From Klenkia brasiliensis (GTDB lineage Bacteria; Actinomycetota; Actinomycetes; Mycobacteriales; Geodermatophilaceae), in the NCBI RefSeq assembly GCF_900100695.1, contig NZ_FNCF01000005.1:62001-126000 (forward strand): a stretch of 64,000 nt of DNA. The letters are read 5' to 3'. The translations under genes and the position numbers were made by a program. Shown here one piece after another: positions 18,263-25,484 of the stretch (the stretch's first letter is position 1; each line of letters begins with the position of its first letter). The notes under the pieces are model-generated. The model worked only from the letters and a program-made list of their open reading frames with translations. It was not told where the DNA came from and did no database searches.

Positions 18263-19605
18263 GCGCGCCCGTCCTCGACCTCTCCCTCGTCCCGCCGCTG
18301 GGCGACCCCCGCCCGCAGCCGGTGCCCGAGGTCCACCTGACCACCCTGGACTCCGGCCTGCGGGTCGCCGTGGTGCCCCGGGCCGGCGTCCCGCTGGTCG
18401 AGCTGCGGCTGCGGGTGCCCTTCGCCGCCGCCTCGGCGCGCACCGCGGCCGCGCACGTGGCCCGCACCTCGGTGCTCACCGGCGCCGTGCTGCTGGGCAC
18501 CCAGGCCCACGACCAGGTGCAGATCGCCCAGCTGCTGCAGGCCGAGGGCGCGGAGATGTCGGTCTCCGCCGACCCCGACCGGCTGCTGCTCGGCACCACG
18601 ATGCTGCCCTCGGGCCTGCCCGCCGTCCTGGCGGTGCTCGCCGAGCTGCTCACCGCGCCGACCTACCCGGCCGGCCCGGTCGCGGCGGAGAAGGCGCGGG
18701 TCGCCGAGCGGATCGCCATCGCCCGCTCCCAGCCCGGCGTGGTCGCCCGCACGGCGCTGGCCACCCGCCGCTACGGGGTGCACCCCTACGCCGTCCAGCT
18801 GCCCGAGACCGAGCAGGTGCAGGCGCTCACGCCCGCCGCGCTGCGCAAGCTGCACCGCGAGCGGGTGCTGCCCGCCGGCAGCACCCTCGTCCTGGTCGGC
18901 GACGTCGACCCCGCCGCGGCCACCGACGCCGTGGCCGCCGCGCTGTCGGGGTGGACCGGCACCGGCGCCGCGGTCGACGCCCCGCCGCTGCCGGCCACCC
19001 CGGCCGGCCCGCTGCAGCTGGTCGACCGGCCCGGCGCCGTGCAGTCCAACCTGCGCATCGGCGGCCCGGCCCCCGGCCGCCGCGACCCCGAGCTGCCCGC
19101 CGTCCGGCTGGCCAGCACCGTCTACGGCGGCTACTTCTCCTCCCGGCTGGTGGAGAACATCCGCGAGCGCCGCGGCTACACCTACAGCCCGCGCAGCTCG
19201 GTGGACCACCTGCAGGCCGGGTCGTCCTTCCTCGTCGAGGCCGATGTCGCCACCGAGGTCACCGGGCCGGCGCTGCTGGAGACCCAGTACGAGCTGGGCC
19301 GCATCGCGCTGCTGCCGGTCACCGAGGCCGAGCTGGAGGCGGCCCGCCGCTACCTGCTGGGCACCACGGCGCTGGCCACCGCCACCCACGCCGGCCTGGC
19401 CAGCACGCTCTCGGCGCTGGTGGGGTCGGGCCTGCCGGCCGAGTGGCTCACCGAGCACCAGGCCGCGCTGGCCGCCACCACCCTGGACGAGGTCACCGCG
19501 GCCGCCCGCCGCTGGCTGCACCCCGCCGGGCTGACCACGGTCGTCGTCGGCGACGCCGAGCGGGTCGCCGACCAGCTCGAGGCGCTGGGCCCGGTGCAGC
19601 GGTGA
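18259..19605 (+). CDS. M16 family peptidase, substrate-binding (non-catalytic) subunit
   Basis: 448 residues. The M16 fold is recognisable, but the zinc motif is gone: the matching segment reads AAAHVARTSVL. The Arg/Tyr pair that binds substrate in the partner subunit is kept in RERRGYTYSP (about 304-309). This is the same division of labour as in bacterial M16B heterodimers. It is translationally coupled to the catalytic subunit upstream and to nudC downstream (GTGA overlap). Confidence 0.9.
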   Translation: MSAPVLDLSLVPPLGDPRPQPVPEVHLTTLDSGLRVAVVPRAGVPLVELRLRVPFAAASARTAAAHVARTSVLTGAVLLGTQAHDQVQIAQLLQAEGAEMSVSADPDRLLLGTTMLPSGLPAVLAVLAELLTAPTYPAGPVAAEKARVAERIAIARSQPGVVARTALATRRYGVHPYAVQLPETEQVQALTPAALRKLHRERVLPAGSTLVLVGDVDPAAATDAVAAALSGWTGTGAAVDAPPLPATPAGPLQLVDRPGAVQSNLRIGGPAPGRRDPELPAVRLASTVYGGYFSSRLVENIRERRGYTYSPRSSVDHLQAGSSFLVEADVATEVTGPALLETQYELGRIALLPVTEAELEAARRYLLGTTALATATHAGLASTLSALVGSGLPAEWLTEHQAALAATTLDEVTAAARRWLHPAGLTTVVVGDAERVADQLEALGPVQR

Positions 19606-20576
19606 GCGTCCCGCCGGGTGGGAGCACCCCCGCGGACAACCCGCCGCCCAGCGAGCTGCCGGTCGACGTGGCCGTCTGGCCCGAGCACACGTCGGCGACC
19701 ACGGACGACGTGCCGGTGCTCTCCCGGGTCGGGCACGACCGCGGGCACCTGGACCGCTCCCTCGACGACCCGGCCCGCGGCCGCCCGGTCCGGGTGCTGG
19801 TCATGGACGAGCGCCGTCAGGTCCCGGTGCGGGAGGGCGCCGAGGGCCCCGAGCTGCTGTGGGACCAGCGGGCCGGGTTCCCGGCCGGCGGCATCTACCT
19901 GGGCCACGCCGACGACGTCGCCTACGCCGTGCTGCGCGGGGAGCGGTCGCTGAGCGTCGGCGGCACGCCGGTGGACGGCTGGAGCGGGCTGCGCGAGATC
20001 GGGTCCGACCTCGGCGACCGGGACGCCGGGCTGCTCGCCCAGGCCACCGGCATCGTCGAGTGGCACGAGCGCAACCGGTTCAGCCCCTACACGGGTGCGG
20101 CCACGGTGGTGGAGAAGGCTGGCTGGACCCAGCGCGACCCCACCACCGGCCAGGAGGTCTTCCCGCGGACCGACCCCGCGGTGATCATGCTCGTGCACGA
20201 CGGCGACCGGGTGCTGCTGGGCCGGCAGGCGGTCTGGCCGCCGGGCCGGTTCTCCATCCTGGCCGGGTTCGTCGAGCCGGGGGAGTCCGCGGAGGCAGCG
20301 GTGGCCCGCGAGGTCGCCGAGGAGGTGGGCGTCGAGGTCACCGACGTCCGCTACGTCGGCAGTCAGCCCTGGCCCTTCCCGCAGTCGCTCATGCTCGGGT
20401 TCACCGCGCGGGCGGTGAGCACCGAGCTGCACGTCGACCACGACGAGATCGAGGAGGCGCGCTGGTTCACCCGCGAGGAGCTGCGCAGCGGCACGGGCCC
20501 GGCCGCGCTGCCGCCGCCGGTCTCCATCGCCCGGCACATCATCGACGGGTGGCTGTCCGAGGGGCCTCAGGCGTAG
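19602..20576 (+). CDS. nudC: NAD(H) diphosphatase NudC
   Basis: 324 residues. The Nudix box is complete (GFVEPGESAEAAVAREVAEE), followed by SQPWPFPQS, the diagnostic NudC motif for NAD(H) hydrolysis and NAD-cap removal. The zinc-ribbon region before PRTDPAVIM, which normally has two CxxC pairs, contains none of the four cysteines. It shares start-stop overlap with the M16 gene and a 10-base tail-to-tail overlap with the minus-strand gene after it. In mycobacteria nudC also lies between adnB and uvrD2. Confidence 0.9.
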   Translation: MSVPPGGSTPADNPPPSELPVDVAVWPEHTSATTDDVPVLSRVGHDRGHLDRSLDDPARGRPVRVLVMDERRQVPVREGAEGPELLWDQRAGFPAGGIYLGHADDVAYAVLRGERSLSVGGTPVDGWSGLREIGSDLGDRDAGLLAQATGIVEWHERNRFSPYTGAATVVEKAGWTQRDPTTGQEVFPRTDPAVIMLVHDGDRVLLGRQAVWPPGRFSILAGFVEPGESAEAAVAREVAEEVGVEVTDVRYVGSQPWPFPQSLMLGFTARAVSTELHVDHDEIEEARWFTREELRSGTGPAALPPPVSIARHIIDGWLSEGPQA

Positions 20577-21211
20577 CGGCCCTGCAGGACCAGCGCCGGC
20601 CGGTCGGCGTGGTCGGCCAGCACGACGGCGTCGGCCAGGGCGGCCGGGTCGACCTCGTCGTCGTACCGGTCGAACGCGGGCAGCTCCCACTGCTGCTCGG
20701 CGGGTGTCCGCCGCCGCCGGGCGGCCGCGGACACCCGGAGGTGGACGACGACGTCGAAGGCCAGCCCGACGCCCTGCAGCAGCGCGCCGGGCACGAGCAG
20801 GACGCCGGACACCGGGACCCGGGCGGCCCGCGTGGCGCGGTCACGGTCGACGTCCCACAGCTCGGGCAGCACGTCGCCCGGGCCGCCGGGGCCGACGCGG
20901 TCGAGGACCTCCCGGGCCAGCGCGGACACGTCCAGCCAGTCGGTGTAGCGGGCACCGGGGTCGGTCCGGCCGTGCTCCAGGCGCACCGAGGCCGGCCGCA
21001 GGAACCCCGCGGCGGGCACCACGGCCGCCCGCCGGCCCAGGGCCGGGAGGAGGGCGGCGACGTCGGCGGCCAGCCGCTCGGGGGCCGCGACGTCGGGTCC
21101 GTCGACCGCCACCCGCAGCGCGCCGGCGCCGGGCTCCGGCTCGGTCGCGGCGAGGAGGTCGGCCAGCCGCTGCGCGAGCGCGGCGGGGGAGAGCGGGACC
21201 GGGGTGCTCAG
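20567..21211 (-). CDS. Uridine kinase-like P-loop protein with degenerate Walker A
   Basis: 214 residues if it starts at the CTG overlapping the stop of the upstream ANTAR gene (CTGA). No ATG or GTG lies nearby, and the first 20 codons read as coding (STPVPLSPAALAQRLADLL). The fold resembles actinobacterial uridine kinase-like proteins: LRVAVDGPD stands where the P-loop begins, and later blocks such as VSGVLLVPG and FDVVVHLRVS fit. The GKT(T/S) of Walker A is missing (DGPDVAAPERLAA), so ATP binding is doubtful. Probably co-transcribed with the ANTAR regulator. Confidence 0.65.
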   Translation of the reverse strand: MSTPVPLSPAALAQRLADLLAATEPEPGAGALRVAVDGPDVAAPERLAADVAALLPALGRRAAVVPAAGFLRPASVRLEHGRTDPGARYTDWLDVSALAREVLDRVGPGGPGDVLPELWDVDRDRATRAARVPVSGVLLVPGALLQGVGLAFDVVVHLRVSAAARRRRTPAEQQWELPAFDRYDDEVDPAALADAVVLADHADRPALVLQGRYA

Positions 21212-21792
21212 CGCTCGCCCTCGACGAGGACGGCGTGCCGGGCGCGGGTGCGCTCGACCCGTCGTCGGGTGGAGCGCTCGACGACGGGCGGCGCTGCCGG
21301 GGCAGGCACGGGCGGGGGACCGCCCAGGCCGTCGAGCACCTCGCGGGCCAGGTCGTGGACCGGCCGGCCCACGGCGCGGGCCTCGCGGCGCAGCTGCTCG
21401 AACGCCTCGCGCGGCGTCGTCCCCCCGCGCACCGCCAGCACCCCGATGGCGCGCTCGGTGGACACCCGGGTGGCCAGGGCGTGCTCCAGCTGGGCCACCT
21501 GGCGGTGCAGCGCGGCCAGCTCGGCCTCCCGCGGGTCGCCGGACGGCTCGTCGCCGGCGGACCCGCGGGCGGCCCGGCGCACGTCGCGCCCCGGTTCGGG
21601 GGAGGCGCCGAGGTCCTCGGCGATCAGGTCGGCCAGCACCATGGCCTCGACCAGGTCGGCGGCGTGCTCCGACCCGGCCGGGGTGAGCACCGCCCACCCG
21701 CGGGTCGTGCGCGTGACGACGAAGGCCGGGTCACCGGCCGCCGTCCGCACCACGTCGTCGGGTGCGAGCGCGCCCACGGGGGTGTCCGCCAC
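21208..21792 (-). CDS. ANTAR-domain protein
   Basis: 194 residues from a GTG preceded by GGAGGAG. The N-terminal 60 residues form a small unassigned domain (DPAFVVTRTTRGWAVLTPAG). The C-terminal part contains an ANTAR RNA-binding module of about 55 residues (ALATRVSTERAIGVLAVRGG followed by PREAFEQLRREAR). ANTAR proteins bind paired RNA hairpins and prevent termination. No GAF or receiver domain is present, so the input signal is unknown. It ends in a Pro/Ala/Arg-rich tail and overlaps the start of the P-loop gene. Confidence 0.8.
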   Translation of the reverse strand: MADTPVGALAPDDVVRTAAGDPAFVVTRTTRGWAVLTPAGSEHAADLVEAMVLADLIAEDLGASPEPGRDVRRAARGSAGDEPSGDPREAELAALHRQVAQLEHALATRVSTERAIGVLAVRGGTTPREAFEQLRREARAVGRPVHDLAREVLDGLGGPPPVPAPAAPPVVERSTRRRVERTRARHAVLVEGER

Positions 21793-21896
21793 CAGGTCCT
21801 CCTCCGGTGCCCGCGACCGACCTGGCCGCGCGCGCACCTGCTCCCCACGGCCGGTGTCCTCGTGATCATCGCCCGAGGACGGCCGCGGGTGGGGGA

Positions 21897-22160
21897 TCAC
21901 GCGCCGGTGGACCGCGAGAGCTGGCTCTTGACCTGGTCGATGCTGGGGTTGGTCAGCGCAGTGCCGTCGGCGAAGACCAGCGTCGGAACGGTCTGGTTGC
22001 CGCCGTTGGCCTTCATGACCAGCTCGGCGGCGGACTCGTCGTGCTCGATGTTGACCTCGGCCCACTCGATGCCCTCGCGCTGCATCAGCTTCTTGAGGCG
22101 CACGCAGTACCCGCACCAGCTGGTGGTGTACATGGTCACGGCTGCGGTCGGGGCGGTCAT
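21897..22160 (-). CDS. mrx1: Mycoredoxin (glutaredoxin-like)
   Basis: 87 residues, ATG preceded by GGAGGATC. The glutaredoxin fold carries the active site CGYC (Cys16, Cys19) after MYTTSW, then the cis-Pro in NQTVPTLVF. Mycoredoxin-1 uses mycothiol to reduce mixed disulfides on cytoplasmic proteins. The same gene (Rv3198A) sits beside uvrD2 in M. tuberculosis. It diverges from uvrD2 here. Members are often in the SigR/SigH regulon, and a sigR-rshA pair is encoded at 62 kb, but I see no clear SigR promoter before it. Confidence 0.92.
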   Translation of the reverse strand: MTAPTAAVTMYTTSWCGYCVRLKKLMQREGIEWAEVNIEHDESAAELVMKANGGNQTVPTLVFADGTALTNPSIDQVKSQLSRSTGA

Positions 22161-22286
22161 GGTCTTGATCCTCCATGCTGTCGGCGCCGGCGCACGTCGA
22201 GGGGTGGACCGGCTCGTGCTGGGGAGAACGCCGCTGCCCCGGGGATGCTTCCCCGGACCGTCGTACCCGGCTGCCAGACTCGGGGC

Positions 22287-24314
22287 GTGGCAGTGGGGGA
22301 GCGCGTGGGCGCCGGGGCGGTGACCGGTGCCGAGGCGGTGCTCGCCGGGCTCGACGACGAGCAGCGCGCCGCGGCGGCCGCGGTGCGCGGGCCGGTCTGC
22401 ATCCTGGCCGGCGCGGGCACCGGCAAGACCCGCACCATCACCCACCGCATCGCCTACGGCGTGCACAGCGGCGTCTACACCCCCGAGCAGGTCCTCGCCG
22501 TCACCTTCACCGCCCGCGCCGCCGGGGAGCTGCGGGGGCGGCTGTCCGGGCTCGGCGTCGGCGGGGTGCAGGCGCGCACCTTCCACGCCGCGGCCCTGCG
22601 CCAGCTCCGCTACTTCGCCCCCCGCGTGCTCGGCGGCCCCATGCCCGAGCTGGTGGAGAACAAGCTGCGCGTGGTGGCCGGGGCGGCGACCCGGCACCGG
22701 CTGACCACCGACCGCACCTCCCTGCGCGACCTGGCCGGGGAGATCGAGTGGGCCAAGACCACCCTGGCCACCCCCGACGACTACCCGGCGCGGGCCCGCG
22801 CCGCCGGCCGGGAGACGCCCTTCGAGCCGGCCGCGGTCGCGGCGGTCTACGCCAGCTACGAGCAGGCCAAGCAGCGCGACGGCACGCTGGACTTCGAGGA
22901 CCTGCTGCTGGTCACCGCCTTCGCCCTCGAGGAGCACCGCGACGTCGCCGCCGAGGTGCGCGGGCAGTACCGGCACTTCGTCGTCGACGAGTACCAGGAC
23001 GTCAACCCGCTGCAGCAGCGGCTGCTCGACGCCTGGCTGGGCGGGCGGGCCGAGCTGTGCGTGGTCGGTGACCCGCACCAGACCATCTACTCCTTCACCG
23101 GGGCGGACCCCGACTACCTGCTGGGCTTCCCCGACCGCTACCCCGACGCCGAGGTGGTGGCCCTCGAGCGCGACTACCGGTCCACGCCCGAGGTGGTGGG
23201 GCTGGCGAACCGGCTGATCGGCATGGCACCGCGCCGGGCCGGGCTGCCGTCGCTTCGGCTGCGCGGCCAGCGCGCCGCCGGCCCCGAGCCGCGGTTCGTC
23301 GAGCACCCCGACGAGCCCACCGAGGCCGCCGCGGTCGCCGCCGCCTGCCGGGCGCTGGTCGACTCCGGGGTCCCCGCCGCCGAGATCGCGGTGCTGTTCC
23401 GGATCAACGCGCAGTCCCAGGTCTACGAGGCCGCCCTCACCGACGTCGGCGTGCCCTACGTGCTCAAGGGCGGGGAGCGGTTCTTCGAGCGGCCCGAGGT
23501 CCGCGAGGCGGTGCTGCTGCTGCGCGGGGCCGCGGCCGGCCGGGACGACGGCACGCCGCTGGTCACCGCCGTCCGCGACGTGCTGGCCTCGGTCGGCTGG
23601 GCCGAGCACCGCCCGCCGCCGGGCGGGGCCGCCCGCGACCGCTGGCAGTCGCTCTCGGCGCTGGTCGACCTCGCCGTCGACCTGGTCGCCGAGCAGCCCG
23701 TGCTCACCATGGCCGGCTTCGTCACCCACCTGGCCGAGCGGGCCGGCGCCCAGCACGCCCCGACCGTGCAGGGCGTGACCCTGGCGTCGATGCACGCGGC
23801 GAAGGGCCTGGAGTGGGACGCGGTCTTCGTCGTCGGCCTGGTCGACGGCGTCGTGCCGATCGCGCAGTCGCTGGTCCGCCCCGAGGCGGTGGAGGAGGAG
23901 CGGCGGCTGCTGTACGTCGCGGTCACCCGGGCGCGCGAGCAGCTCACCCTGTCCTGGTCGCTGTCCCGGCAGCCCGGGGGCAAGCGGCCCCGCTCGCGCA
24001 GCCGGTTCCTCGAGGGCCTGGCACCCGACACCGGCACCCGCGTGCGCCGACCGTCGCCGCGCCGGGCCGAGGTGGTCCTCGACGGCGCGGCCGCCGAGCT
24101 GTTCGAGCGGCTGCGGGCCTGGCGGTCGGCCACCGCCTCGGCGGCCTCCGTCCCGGCCTACGTGGTGCTCGGCGACGCCACCCTGCAGGCCGTCGCCGAG
24201 ACCCGCCCGGGCTCGCTCGCCGAGCTGTCGGCGCTGCCCGGCATCGGCGCGCGGAAGCTGGAGATGTACGGCGCCGAGGTGCTCGCCGAGGTCGCTGCGA
24301 CGACCTCCCGTTAA
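22287..24314 (+). CDS. uvrD2: ATP-dependent DNA helicase UvrD2, tetracysteine motif absent
   Basis: 675 residues from GTG 22287. The superfamily 1A helicase motifs are complete: GAGTGKTRT, DEYQDVN, GDPHQTIYSFTG, HAAKGLEWD and YVAVTRAR. The C-terminus is an HRDC domain (LPGIGARKLEMYG). Mycobacterial UvrD2 has a CxxC-CxxC zinc module between the motor and HRDC. Here that junction (PSPRRAEVVLDGAAAELFE) contains no cysteine. The UvrD2 name is based on HRDC, length and position between nudC/mycoredoxin and whiB7. The stop codon lies in the AT-rich promoter element of the whiB7 leader. Confidence 0.9.
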   Translation: MAVGERVGAGAVTGAEAVLAGLDDEQRAAAAAVRGPVCILAGAGTGKTRTITHRIAYGVHSGVYTPEQVLAVTFTARAAGELRGRLSGLGVGGVQARTFHAAALRQLRYFAPRVLGGPMPELVENKLRVVAGAATRHRLTTDRTSLRDLAGEIEWAKTTLATPDDYPARARAAGRETPFEPAAVAAVYASYEQAKQRDGTLDFEDLLLVTAFALEEHRDVAAEVRGQYRHFVVDEYQDVNPLQQRLLDAWLGGRAELCVVGDPHQTIYSFTGADPDYLLGFPDRYPDAEVVALERDYRSTPEVVGLANRLIGMAPRRAGLPSLRLRGQRAAGPEPRFVEHPDEPTEAAAVAAACRALVDSGVPAAEIAVLFRINAQSQVYEAALTDVGVPYVLKGGERFFERPEVREAVLLLRGAAAGRDDGTPLVTAVRDVLASVGWAEHRPPPGGAARDRWQSLSALVDLAVDLVAEQPVLTMAGFVTHLAERAGAQHAPTVQGVTLASMHAAKGLEWDAVFVVGLVDGVVPIAQSLVRPEAVEEERRLLYVAVTRAREQLTLSWSLSRQPGGKRPRSRSRFLEGLAPDTGTRVRRPSPRRAEVVLDGAAAELFERLRAWRSATASAASVPAYVVLGDATLQAVAETRPGSLAELSALPGIGARKLEMYGAEVLAEVAATTSR

Positions 24315-24348
24315 TTGCGTTGACCGGCTCCGACGGGGCCCCTAACCT
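24311..24348 (+). promoter_or_regulatory. whiB7 promoter with AT-rich WhiB7 element
   Basis: TTGACC (24320-24325) and TAACCT (24343-24348) are separated by 17 bases. Directly before the -35 lies TTAATT (24311-24316), strikingly AT-rich in this genome. An AT-rich block upstream of the -35 is the known recognition feature of WhiB7-autoregulated promoters, where the AT-hook docks next to sigma A. Expected start near 24355, giving a leader of about 475 bases. Confidence 0.75.
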
Positions 24349-24417
24349 CACCTGCACGCACCCACGGAGGGTCGCAGCCCACCGGCTGCACCCCGAGCCC
24401 CGGAAGGAGGGGTCCAC

Positions 24418-24693
24418 GTGATCGGCACCGACATCTCGACGACCCCGTCCTGCACCGGGGTCCTCGTCGTGCGCGGCACCGGTCTGCCCGCCGCCTGGGG
24501 CGCCGTCGACGGCCGCACCGCCCCGTTCGGCGCCACCGGTCTGCCGACCGGCCCGGCCCTGCGGCCCCGCGTCGAGGCGATGACCCTCGGCGCCCCGGCC
24601 CACCAGGCCTACGACGCCACCGGTGGCACCGCCGCCGTCCAGCTGAACAGCGACACCCCGGGTGACCTGCCTCCGGGAGACCCACCGAGCTAG
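24418..24693 (+). CDS. Upstream ORF in the whiB7 leader, 91 aa
   Basis: A 91-codon ORF from GTG 24418 with a strong GGAAGGAGG site about ten bases upstream. Third codon positions are strongly GC, as in real genes. The product is Gly/Pro/Thr/Ala-rich, has one Cys and no recognisable domain or membrane helix. It lies wholly inside the transcript expected from the whiB7 promoter and stops within a small hairpin just before the attenuator. WhiB7/WblC leaders are known to carry upstream ORFs whose translation controls read-through. This one is unusually long and may also make a stable protein. Confidence 0.65.
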   Translation: MIGTDISTTPSCTGVLVVRGTGLPAAWGAVDGRTAPFGATGLPTGPALRPRVEAMTLGAPAHQAYDATGGTAAVQLNSDTPGDLPPGDPPS

Positions 24694-24703
24694 GCAGCTC
24701 GGT
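24684..24703 (+). promoter_or_regulatory. Hairpin spanning the upstream ORF stop codon
   Basis: An 8-bp perfect stem (ACCGAGCT with AGCTCGGT) closes a 4-base loop, and the TAG stop (24691-24693) straddles stem and loop. A ribosome stalled near the end of the ORF would melt it, so it could take part in attenuation. Confidence 0.5.
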
Positions 24704-24714
24704 CGGTCCCCTCG

Positions 24715-24754
24715 AGGCCGCGGAACCCGGACAACCGGGATCCGCGGCCTTCTT
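24715..24754 (+). terminator. Attenuator-like terminator before whiB7
   Basis: A stem of 15 pairs with one A-A mismatch (24715-24730 with 24735-24750) and an ACAA loop is followed by TCTT. It stands between the upstream ORF and whiB7, about 80 bases before the whiB7 GTG. It should terminate most transcripts unless an alternative fold or ribosome stalling prevents it. Confidence 0.8.
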
Positions 24755-24831
24755 CGTGCCGTCGATCCCACCGACCTGACCGGTCGGCGGGACCTCCGCC
24801 GCCGGAGCACGACGAGGAGAGAGGAACGACC

Positions 24832-25125
24832 GTGCAGCACACGATCGAGCGACCGGTGTCCGTCCCGCGCGCCGAGCTCGAGCGGGCGGAGCGGACGGCG
24901 TTGCCCTGCCGGGTGCAGGACCCGGACCTGTGGTTCGCGGAGGCGCCGGCGCAGCTGGAGCAGGCCAAGGAGTTCTGCGGGTCCTGCCCGCTGCAGGCCT
25001 CCTGCCTGGCCGGCGCGCTGGACCGCGGCGAGCCCTGGGGCGTCTGGGGCGGGCAGATCTTCGACCACGGGGTCGTGATCGCCCGCAAGCGCCCGCGTGG
25101 CCGCCCGCGCAAGGTCGCGGCCTGA
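24832..25125 (+). CDS. whiB7: Transcriptional regulator WhiB7
   Basis: 97 residues. The four iron-sulfur cysteines are Cys26, Cys49, Cys52 and Cys58. GVWGG (70-74) contacts sigma A, and the C-terminal AT-hook RGRPRK (89-94) is the WhiB7 signature. WhiB7 activates intrinsic antibiotic-resistance genes and its own promoter when translation is inhibited. The GTG is preceded by GAGGAGAGAGGA. The upstream promoter, ORF and terminator form a leader fit for such control. Same position after uvrD2 as in M. tuberculosis (Rv3197A). Confidence 0.95.
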   Translation: MQHTIERPVSVPRAELERAERTALPCRVQDPDLWFAEAPAQLEQAKEFCGSCPLQASCLAGALDRGEPWGVWGGQIFDHGVVIARKRPRGRPRKVAA

Positions 25126-25172
25126 CCCACCCACCCACCCACACCACTCACGACACCCCGGAGGGGGGAGAG

Positions 25173-25355
25173 ATGGACCTCCACCACGAGCGGCTCGCCG
25201 GCGACCTGTTCCTGGCCCGCGCCCGGCAGGCCGACCTGCTGGCCGACGCGGACGCCGCGGCCCGCGCCCGCCGGGTGCTGGCCGCCCGGCGCTGGGCCCG
25301 GCGCGCCGAGCGGGCGTCCCGGCGCGCCGCCCGGGCCAGCGCCGCCGTCCGGTGA
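25173..25355 (+). CDS. Small basic protein downstream of whiB7, 60 aa
   Basis: ATG 25173 is preceded by GAGGGGGGAG. The product is strongly basic and helical, with repeated Arg/Ala pairs (ARRWARRAERASRRAARASA), no cysteine and no known domain. It lies 47 bases after whiB7, so it probably shares the transcript. Its TGA stop is the first base triplet of the TGATCAGG repeat array. Role unknown; a nucleic-acid-binding peptide is conceivable but unsupported. Confidence 0.6.
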   Translation: MDLHHERLAGDLFLARARQADLLADADAAARARRVLAARRWARRAERASRRAARASAAVR

Positions 25356-25413
25356 TCAGGCCGGACAGTGATCAGGCCGGACAGTGATCAGGTGACCTGA
25401 TCACTGTCCGGCC
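25353..25413. repeat. TGATCAGG direct repeats and 39-base palindrome
   Basis: TGATCAGG starts at 25353, 25369 and 25385, an exact 16-base period; the first two units are identical over 16 bases (TGATCAGGCCGGACAG). The third runs into a perfect inverted repeat, 25375-25393 with 25395-25413 (19-bp arms, one central base). A related AGGTCACCTGATCA follows at about 25454-25467. The array sits between convergent genes and may be a two-way terminator or a protein-binding site. Confidence 0.85.
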
Positions 25414-25484
25414 GACCACACCGACGTCGGTGCGGGTGGCCGCACCTGGACCAGGTCACCTGATCACCGTCGGGGGCCGGGCGG

